Part shown: positions 6,469 to 11,097 of the stretch, in pieces
Numbering within the stretch: the first letter of the stretch is position 1
How the letters are laid out: each line of letters begins with the position of its first letter
Assembly (NCBI GenBank): GCA_946478975.1
Contig: CAMLEO010000244.1
Coordinates: 1 to 11,097 of the forward strand
Length of the DNA: 11,097 nucleotides
Origin: an uncultured Steroidobacter sp.
Lineage (GTDB): Bacteria; Pseudomonadota; Gammaproteobacteria; Steroidobacterales; Steroidobacteraceae
Reading direction: 5' to 3'
The notes under the pieces: model-generated
Seen by the model: the letters and a program-made list of their open reading frames with translations, nothing else
What the model was told of the DNA's origin: nothing
The model's database searches: none
Translations under genes and position numbers: made by a program

Positions 6469-6927
6469 ATGATTCGTCGTGCGGTCGCTGCCGATGCGCC
6501 ACAGCTGTTGTCGTTGATGCGCGGCCTGGCGCAGTTCGAAGGTTATGACGACCGGTTTGCGGTCACCGTCGACGCGCTGTTGGAACGCGGCTTCTCATCG
6601 CAGCGGCCGCCCGAGTTCATCGCCTGGGTCGCCGAGCTGGACGGCAAGCTGCTCGGCTACGCTGTGATTTACGTGATTCCATTCACGTTCGATCTGCGCC
6701 CGACGCTGGTGCTGAAAGAGCTGTTCATCGATGCAGCGGCTCGCGGTCGCAATCTGGGTCACGGGTTGATGCAAGCGGTCATCGAGCACGGACGCTCGCT
6801 GAACGCGCGACTGATTCGCTGGCAGGTCCTGCCGAGCAACGAGCCGGCCAAAGATTTTTACCGTCAGCACGGCGCGAGCGTCGACGCCGATTGGGAGAAC
6901 TGGTTTCTGGCGCTGGATCGTCGCTGA
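6469..6927 (+). CDS. GNAT family N-acetyltransferase, spermidine/diamine acetyltransferase-like
   Basis: A 152-aa acetyl-CoA-dependent acetyltransferase. The acetyl-CoA pyrophosphate loop is ARGRNLGHG (about residues 91-99), fitting the R/Q-x-x-G-x-G/A motif A. It is preceded by the strand TLVLKELFIDAA. Motif B is NEPAKDFYRQHGA (N124 to A136), with a likely catalytic tyrosine at Y131. The layout YVIPFTFDLRPTLVLKELFI and the NEPAKDFY ending resemble diamine/thialysine acetyltransferases of the SSAT type, so a small amine is a plausible substrate (inference). The start lies 3 bases after the rhodanese stop. A GGAGA site inside the end of the rhodanese gene (6456-6460), 8 bases from the ATG, points to coupled translation. 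Confidence 0.9.
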   Translation: MIRRAVAADAPQLLSLMRGLAQFEGYDDRFAVTVDALLERGFSSQRPPEFIAWVAELDGKLLGYAVIYVIPFTFDLRPTLVLKELFIDAAARGRNLGHGLMQAVIEHGRSLNARLIRWQVLPSNEPAKDFYRQHGASVDADWENWFLALDRR

Positions 6928-6943
6928 TATTCCGTCGCGACGA
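6918..6943. repeat. Inverted repeats at the GNAT 3' end
   Basis: TCGTCGC (6918-6924, inside the last codons) is matched by GCGACGA (6937-6943) across a 12-base gap. The overlapping CGTCGCGACG (6933-6942) is a perfect 10-bp palindrome. No T tract follows, so this is not a standard terminator. It could fold in the mRNA between the GNAT gene and the next gene or be an operator. Confidence 0.35.
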
Positions 6944-6973
6944 CTGGCTAAAGTGCCGGCATGCACCTACTCT

Positions 6974-6987
6974 TTGTGCATGCACAA
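6974..6987. repeat. 14-bp perfect palindrome over the membrane protein start codon
   Basis: TTGTGCATGCACAA reads the same on both strands, and its centre includes the proposed ATG (6980-6982). As RNA it could form only a 5-bp stem with a 4-base loop that hides the start codon. As DNA it could be a dimer-binding operator. No second copy was found in the window. Confidence 0.5.
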
Positions 6988-7399
6988 CATCAGCATTCGG
7001 GCCGTGATCCTGGCCACCCTCGCCGTGTTCGGCGTCGACTTCGTGACCAGCTCGGTGCTGATCGGCCTGTTCGGCGGCCCGGGCCTGGGTTCAGGAATGT
7101 CCGACGATCAGCTGCGCCGTGCATTGCAGGTGCTGTTTCAGGATGCTCGCTACATGACGCTCGCGCTGATCTTCGGCACGGCCTCGACAGTGCTCGGCGG
7201 TTATCTCGCAGCTCGGCTCGCGCGTGCCGTTCCTTATTTCAATGCGCTCGCGTTCGGCGTGGTCGGGCTGGTGCTCAGCCTGTTCACTGCGGGCGACCTG
7301 CCGACCTGGTCCAAGATCGTTGGCTTCGGTCTCACCTTGCCGGCGGCGCTGCTGGGCGGGCACATCGCGAAAGTGCGTATGCAAGCAAACGGCTCGTGA
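6980..7399 (+). CDS. Small four-helix integral membrane protein, function unknown
   Basis: A 139-aa protein with four hydrophobic segments: about residues 5-30 (IRAVILATLAVFGVDFVTSSVLIGLF), 58-80 (YMTLALIFGTASTVLGGYLA), 85-108 (VPYFNALAFGVVGLVLSLF) and 113-132 (WSKIVGFGLTLPAALLGGHI). The only long polar part is the loop SGMSDDQLRRALQVLFQDAR, predicted between helices 1 and 2. The short basic C-terminus suggests a cytoplasmic tail. I do not recognise a named family, and there are no catalytic motifs. The ATG at 6980 is the best start, though no Shine-Dalgarno is visible and a GTG at 6953 in the same frame is possible. It follows the GNAT gene by about 50 bp and may share its transcript. Confidence 0.75.
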   Translation: MHNISIRAVILATLAVFGVDFVTSSVLIGLFGGPGLGSGMSDDQLRRALQVLFQDARYMTLALIFGTASTVLGGYLAARLARAVPYFNALAFGVVGLVLSLFTAGDLPTWSKIVGFGLTLPAALLGGHIAKVRMQANGS

Positions 7400-7477
7400 C
7401 GGCGGGTTGCGTACACGCGCCAGGAGGCTGAAGATTCCCGGGTCGAGTGCCGCGACCGCAAAACAGAGGTAATCATC

Positions 7478-7750
7478 ATGCCCCGCTACATGGTCGAACG
7501 AACCTTTCCCGATGGATTGAAGCTGCCTTCCGATGCGAACGGTGCGAAAGCTGCGTCGTCCGTAGTCCAGAACAACGCCAAGGAAGGTGTGACGTGGGTG
7601 CACTCGTATGTGACGCCCGATCGTAAAAAGACCTACTGCATTTATGACGGGCCGTCGCCCGAGGCGATTCGCACCGTTGCGACCGCGAACGGTTTACCGA
7701 TCGACCGCATCTCCGAAGTGCGCGTGCTGGATCCGTACTTCCTTTACTGA
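7478..7750 (+). CDS. DUF4242 (SCO4226-like nickel-binding) family protein
   Basis: A 90-aa cytoplasmic protein. The order of blocks, MPRYMVERTFPDGL, VTWVHSYVTPDRKKTYCIYDGPSPEAIR and ANGLPIDRISEVRVLDPYF, is the DUF4242 pattern. That is a small ferredoxin-like alpha/beta fold whose studied member, SCO4226 of Streptomyces coelicolor, binds nickel. The metal and role here are unproven, and the conserved His in WVHSYV and Cys in TYCIYD are candidate functional residues. The length is complete for the family. AGAGGT (7465-7470) lies 7 bases before the ATG. It follows the membrane protein gene by 78 bp; that gap contains only a small GGTCG/CGACC hairpin (7441-7457). The gene could be transcribed alone or with the upstream genes. 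Confidence 0.85.
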   Translation: MPRYMVERTFPDGLKLPSDANGAKAASSVVQNNAKEGVTWVHSYVTPDRKKTYCIYDGPSPEAIRTVATANGLPIDRISEVRVLDPYFLY

Positions 7751-7789
7751 TTTTCCAGACTAGACAGCTTTTCTGCTCCGGCCGCGCGC

Positions 7790-7795
7790 TATGAT
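7790..7795 (+). promoter_or_regulatory. Possible -10 element of the LuxR-type regulator
   Basis: TATGAT would place the start of transcription near 7802, about 25 bases before the ATG at 7827. If correct, this excludes the alternative in-frame ATG at 7791, which lies inside the box. No good -35 was found upstream (the 17-bp position reads GCTTTT). Confidence 0.3.
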
Positions 7796-7826
7796 CGCCG
7801 GTCGTCCGTGCGTGCGGGCCGGAGCC

Positions 7827-10403
7827 ATGCAGCTTTTGGAACGCGAGGAGCTGTTGGGGACGCTGCAGAAACTGCGGCAGCGGGCGAGTGCGGGCGATGG
7901 AGCGCTGCTGTTCGTCGAAGGCGAGGCCGGCATCGGCAAGACTTCGCTGTTACAAACGTTCTGCCGGCAGCAAAAAGAAACTCCAGTGCACTGGATCGGC
8001 TGCGATGCATTGGACGTGCCCCGGCCGCTCGGCCTGTTGTTTGAAATCGCTGCGGGGCTGACGGCCGAGTTGCAGCGTGCGTTGCGCGAGCGCACGGAGC
8101 GAATGCAAATCTTCGGCGCATTTCTCAGCGCCGTCGCCAAACCCACGCTGCTGGTGTTCGAAGACCTGCATTGGGCCGACGAGGCCACGCTTGATTTCCT
8201 GCGCTACGTCGGCCGCCGCATCGACCGCACTCATACATTGCTGATCGGCAGCTTCCGCAACGACGAAGTCGGGCCGGCGCATCCGCTGCGCATGGTGCTC
8301 GGCGATCTCGCGATGTGCGGCGCGCGCCGTGTGACAGTGCAGCCGCTCTCGATTGAAGCCGTCAAACACCTCATCGGCGAAAGAAACATCGACGCCGAGG
8401 CGTTGCATCGGACCACCGGCGGCAATCCTTTCTTCGTCACCGAAGTGCTGGCGATCGGCGGAACCAGCGTGCCGCCGACCGTGCGAGACGCCGTGCTGGC
8501 GAGAGTGGCCCGCCTCGGAGCATCGGCTCGTGCGGTGCTGGATGCCGCTGCCGTCGCGGGCCCCCGAGTCGAACTCTGGCTGCTGAGCGAACTGGCAGGA
8601 ACCGACAGCGACGCAATAGAAGAATGTCTCGACAGCGGCGTGCTCTGCAGACGAGGCGAGATGTTTGGATATCGACACGAGCTGGCGCGCCGGGCGGTGA
8701 TGGATGCAATCACGCCGACGCGGTTGATGAATCTGCATGGGCTCGCGTTACGTGCTCTGCTGACGCAAGCGACCGCGTCGCGCGATCCGACGCGGCTTGC
8801 GCATCACGCGGAGGGCGCCGCTTCGGAAGATTCGGTGCTGAAGTTCGCACCAGAGGCTGCTCGCGAAGCGGCGGTGAAAGGTGCGCATCGTGAAGCGGCT
8901 CAGCAGCTCGTTCGGGCATTGAGGTTTGCGATGGCGCCTACTGCGCAGCGCGCGGCGCTGCTCGACGACTATGCTTCCGAATGTCAGCTCGGTGGGCTCG
9001 TAAACGACGCAATCGATGCGAGGCAGGGCGCCGCAAAGTTGTGGCGAGATCTTGGCAACACACAGCGTCATGCAACGTCGCTGGCGCGGCTGGCCCACGC
9101 GCTGGTGATATCTGGTCGCAATGCTGAAGCTGAAGCCATCATGCGTGAAGCCGTTACGCTGATCGGAGCGGAGTCGGATACGGCTGCGGCCGTGACAGTT
9201 CGCCGCTGGGCCGCACACCTGCGCATGCTCGATCGCGATATCGAGGAAGCGATCAAACAAGGTGAAATGGCGCTGAGGCTGGCCGAGGAGCATGGCGATC
9301 AGGAAGCCATCGTTCATTGTCTCAATACCGTTGGCGTTGCGTTGATCCTCGACGGCCACGTCGATCGCGGTCGAGCGCGCCTGGAGCAGAGTCGCAGGCT
9401 CGCGGAGCAGCTTCACTGGGACTGCTGGGTGGCCAACGCGTTCGTCAATCTCGGCGCAGCCTGCGGCGAAGTGTATCGATTCGATCTGGCCGAGCAGGAC
9501 CTGCGCCAGGGCGTGGAGTTTTGCAGCGAGCGCGACCTGGATTTCACGTGGTTATATCAATTGGCGTGGCAGGCACTGGTGTGGATGTATCGCGGCCGCT
9601 GGACGGAAGTTTCCGGCGTGGCTCACGTCGTGCTTGCAGATCAACGTTCGCCGATCATCGCTCGCATGACCGCGTTGATTGCTTTGGGACGTCTGCGGGC
9701 GCGACGCGGCGATACGGGTGTGTGGGAAGCGTTGGATGAAGCGAAGGACCTGGTGGACAACGCCGAAAGCTTGCAGCAGGTCGCGTTGCTGCAGGCGGCC
9801 CGGGCCGAAGCGGCGTGGTTCGAAGGCCGAACAGCGGAGGCGACCAAAGAAGCGAGTGTGGGTCTCGACCTCGCATTACGCAAACGACATCCGTGGTTCA
9901 CGGCGGAATTGTTGTTCTGGTGCTGGCAGGCAGAGGGCTCTTTGCCCGGCGGCATTCCCGACTACTGTGCGCGGCTGCCGTTTGCAATGGAAATATCCGG
10001 ACGCTGCCAGGAAGCGGCAGCGGCATGGCGCGAGTTGAACTGTCCGTTTGAGACCGCGCGAGCGTTGGGAGAAAGTGAGGAGTCTGCGCAGCGCGAAGCG
10101 TTGTCAATGTTTGAATCCTTCAGCGCGCGGCCGATGATAGAGCGCGTGCGTTACAAGCTGCGTGCGGCGGGAGGTTTGCACCGGCGGAACAGCCCGGCGG
10201 GGCTGACCAGCAAAGAAGTCGAAGTCCTGGCGCTGCTCGCGCAAGGATTGAGGAACAAAGAAATCGGCGAGCGTTTGCATCGCTCGACTCGCACCATCGA
10301 TCATCACCTGGCGGCGATCTTCACCAAGCTCGATGTGAGCTCACGCGCCGATGCAGTGAGTGCGGGTTACCGCCTCGGCGTCGTGGCGATGAGGCAAATC
10401 TAA
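7827..10403 (+). CDS. LuxR family regulator with N-terminal STAND ATPase (LAL/MalT-like)
   Basis: A large 858-aa ATP-dependent transcriptional regulator. The N-terminal ATPase domain has a Walker A motif GEAGIGKTS (residues 32-40, K38), a Walker B region LLVFEDLHWADE (about 108-119) and the GNPFF motif (199-203) common in this class. The middle (about residues 280-780) is helical and TPR-like, typical of ligand- or partner-sensing superhelices. Examples are AEAIMREAVTLIGAESDTAA, EHGDQEAIVHCLNTVGVALI and DLAEQDLRQGVEF. The C-terminus (about 790-855) is a LuxR HTH: GLTSKEVEVLALLAQGLRNK, EIGERLHRSTRTIDHHLAAI, FTKLDVSSRADAV. Such proteins oligomerise on ATP and inducer binding and activate promoters; the inducer here is unknown. 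Length fits the LAL group (~850-950 aa). The ATG at 7827 is favoured because MQLLEREELL is the usual family opening, though GGAG lies only 2 bases away. Its stop is 1 bp from the stop of the convergent repeat protein. Confidence 0.92.
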   Translation: MQLLEREELLGTLQKLRQRASAGDGALLFVEGEAGIGKTSLLQTFCRQQKETPVHWIGCDALDVPRPLGLLFEIAAGLTAELQRALRERTERMQIFGAFLSAVAKPTLLVFEDLHWADEATLDFLRYVGRRIDRTHTLLIGSFRNDEVGPAHPLRMVLGDLAMCGARRVTVQPLSIEAVKHLIGERNIDAEALHRTTGGNPFFVTEVLAIGGTSVPPTVRDAVLARVARLGASARAVLDAAAVAGPRVELWLLSELAGTDSDAIEECLDSGVLCRRGEMFGYRHELARRAVMDAITPTRLMNLHGLALRALLTQATASRDPTRLAHHAEGAASEDSVLKFAPEAAREAAVKGAHREAAQQLVRALRFAMAPTAQRAALLDDYASECQLGGLVNDAIDARQGAAKLWRDLGNTQRHATSLARLAHALVISGRNAEAEAIMREAVTLIGAESDTAAAVTVRRWAAHLRMLDRDIEEAIKQGEMALRLAEEHGDQEAIVHCLNTVGVALILDGHVDRGRARLEQSRRLAEQLHWDCWVANAFVNLGAACGEVYRFDLAEQDLRQGVEFCSERDLDFTWLYQLAWQALVWMYRGRWTEVSGVAHVVLADQRSPIIARMTALIALGRLRARRGDTGVWEALDEAKDLVDNAESLQQVALLQAARAEAAWFEGRTAEATKEASVGLDLALRKRHPWFTAELLFWCWQAEGSLPGGIPDYCARLPFAMEISGRCQEAAAAWRELNCPFETARALGESEESAQREALSMFESFSARPMIERVRYKLRAAGGLHRRNSPAGLTSKEVEVLALLAQGLRNKEIGERLHRSTRTIDHHLAAIFTKLDVSSRADAVSAGYRLGVVAMRQI

Positions 10404-10404
10404 A

Positions 10405-10932
10405 CTACTGCTGCGGAGTCTTGGGCTGCGTGGTCGTCACTCCGGCTGGCAGATCGTCTCTGGACGTGTCGCGGCGTTCGCATTCGGACTTTTCCAATCC
10501 GCGCATTTTGGAGCAATCGGGCCGATTCGCCGTGCCGATGTTTCGCGACGCGGGAGGTATGCGCGTCTGCTGTATCGGAGTGGTCGGTGAAACGTTCAAT
10601 GGCGGAGTCTCCGTCGTCGTGTTCGGCGGCACGACGGTTGTGTTGGGCGGGACCACTGTCGTGTTCGCCGGAACTACCGTGGTATTGGCTGGAACGACAG
10701 TCGTGTTCTGGGGAACGACGGTCGTATTCGGCGGCACCACCGTCGTGTTCGCCGGCGGCACCGCTCGCTGCGTGCTCGTCGTCGGCGTCCGCGATCGCTC
10801 AGGCGTCGGTTGTGACGGAGTCCGCGAGGACTGATTGCCCGTCCCTTGAGTCTGCGCACCTTGAGTCTGCGCATCCGCAGTCGCCAGGCTCGCTAAAGCC
10901 AGCGCAGCCACTACAAAAATCTGTCGCCGCAT
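10405..10932 (-). CDS. Secreted NTTVVPx heptapeptide-repeat protein
   Basis: A 175-aa exported protein of unknown function. Residues 1-21 (MRRQIFVVAALALASLATADA) form a Sec signal peptide with an AxA-type cleavage site after A21. The mature part is Thr/Pro/Gln-rich and probably disordered. It contains an AQTQG pair (residues 21-30), six tandem heptads N-T-T-V-V-P-x (residues 62-103, x = P, Q, A, A, P, P) and a decayed seventh (NTTTETP). Near the C-terminus lies DCSKMRGLEKSECERR with C140 and C151, which could form a disulfide. A similar Cys-spaced Leu/Gly element occurs in other small periplasmic proteins (family impression only). GGAG lies 8 bases before the ATG. Pro-rich extended repeats suggest a spacer, cell-wall or surface-binding role, but no function is assigned. 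Confidence 0.85.
   Translation of the reverse strand: MRRQIFVVAALALASLATADAQTQGAQTQGTGNQSSRTPSQPTPERSRTPTTSTQRAVPPANTTVVPPNTTVVPQNTTVVPANTTVVPANTTVVPPNTTVVPPNTTTETPPLNVSPTTPIQQTRIPPASRNIGTANRPDCSKMRGLEKSECERRDTSRDDLPAGVTTTQPKTPQQ
10624..10749 (-). repeat. Six 21-bp coding repeats (NTTVVPx heptads)
   Basis: Six consecutive 21-bp units encode N-T-T-V-V-P-x in the minus frame. The units differ at many third codon positions (Thr ACC/ACT/ACG/ACA-type changes, Asn AAC/AAT), yet the first six residues are identical in every unit. The array is therefore maintained at protein level. It has no spacers and is not a CRISPR array. Confidence 0.9.
10844..10873. repeat. Perfect 15-bp tandem duplication
   Basis: CCTTGAGTCTGCGCA occurs twice without a gap (10844-10858 and 10859-10873). 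In the minus-strand gene it encodes the repeated A-Q-T-Q-G just after the signal peptide. Being in frame and without a single difference, it looks much younger than the heptad array in the same gene. Confidence 0.95.
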
Positions 10933-10985
10933 GGGAGTCGCTCCGTGCCTCGATGCTTCAGTAACGGGCGATCCGCGGGGCAGTT

Positions 10986-11035
10986 CCTCTGTGCCACTTT
11001 TTTTGGCCCGATCTGCCTCTGTGATGCGACACAGA
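10986..11035. promoter_or_regulatory. Repeated CCTCTGTG motif in a divergent intergenic region
   Basis: CCTCTGTG occurs at 10986-10993 and again at 11016-11023, exactly 30 bp apart. The second copy is followed by an inverted partner: TCTGTG (11018-11023), 6 bases, CACAGA (11030-11035). A run of seven T lies between the copies (10998-11004). The region separates the leftward repeat-protein gene from a rightward gene at 11076, so an operator for a dimeric regulator is plausible. No sure -35/-10 pair was identified. Confidence 0.35.
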
Positions 11036-11075
11036 TTGGCCTTACCTTGAGCCCCGAAGTGAACAGGAGCGAGCC

Positions 11076-11097
11076 ATGAGGATTGCCAAACCCCTGC
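11076..11097 (+). CDS. Start of an unidentified gene, cut by the window edge
   Basis: ATG at 11076 is preceded by a consensus ribosome binding site AGGAG (11065-11069) with 6 bases between. The seven visible codons read MRIAKPL. This is too short to identify. The basic residues followed by the start of a hydrophobic stretch would be compatible with a signal peptide, but that is a guess. Confidence 0.55.

Noticed and set aside
7441..7457. GGTCG/CGACC hairpin before the DUF4242 gene, considered as a terminator or riboswitch
   Set aside because: Only 5 bp of stem, no T tract, and no larger fold around it.
7761..7766. TAGACA as a -35 box for the LuxR-type gene
   Set aside because: The spacing to the TATGAT box is 23 bp, too long for a sigma-70 promoter.
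7950..8738. 262-aa leftward open frame opposite the LuxR-type regulator
   Set aside because: It is antisense to the Walker B and GNPFF region of a complete, recognisable gene.
10421..10834. 137-aa rightward frame with GTTVVF-type repeats
   Set aside because: It is the antisense reading of the NTTVVP repeat array. It has no ribosome binding site or signal peptide, while the minus frame has both.
10624..10873. Tandem repeats considered as a CRISPR array or minisatellite
   Set aside because: There are no unique spacers, and both repeat sets are in-frame multiples of three within a protein with a signal peptide.

Overview
The window is GC-rich DNA (about 60% by eye) from a proteobacterium, most likely a gammaproteobacterium. 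The best clue is the N-terminus of an E. coli-type IlvD, nearly identical in its core to the enterobacterial and pseudomonad enzyme. The mix of a TPR-bearing M48 peptidase, a MalT-like LuxR regulator, an FtrA-type regulator and a DUF4242 protein would suit a Xanthomonadales/Nevskiales-like or Steroidobacter-like organism, but this genus-level guess is inference. No phage, transposon, CRISPR array, tRNA or rRNA was seen. It reads as ordinary chromosomal housekeeping and accessory DNA.

Layout, left to right. (1) The 5' part of ilvD runs leftward off the window edge and is divergent from a 623-aa membrane-anchored M48 metallopeptidase with a TPR-like C-terminal half. (2) After a 248-bp AT-richer gap comes a 108-aa, extremely polar, hydrophilin-like protein, closed by a strong intrinsic terminator. 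(3) A leftward MFS transporter is divergent from a rightward glutathione S-transferase. The GST stop codon overlaps the 3' end of a leftward ftrA-type regulator (DJ-1/PfpI domain plus AraC HTH). (4) ftrA is divergent from a rightward run: rhodanese, GNAT acetyltransferase (3 bp after the rhodanese stop), a four-helix membrane protein and a DUF4242 small protein. (5) A 858-aa LuxR-family regulator of the large ATP-binding (LAL/MalT-like) type ends 1 bp from the stop of a convergent secreted protein. That protein carries six NTTVVPx heptapeptide repeats. (6) At the right edge the first seven codons of a further rightward gene follow a good ribosome binding site.

How the genes may work together is largely inference. 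FtrA could control the divergent rhodanese/GNAT pair, because their putative promoters overlap back to back in a 95-bp gap. The GST, rhodanese, DUF4242 and hydrophilin-like genes would fit a loose stress or detoxification theme, but nothing in the sequence links them functionally. The least explained items are the two low-complexity proteins (the Q/G/R/N-rich protein and the NTTVVP-repeat protein) and the repeated CCTCTGTG motif in the last intergenic region. I did not find convincing evidence for a new multi-gene system.
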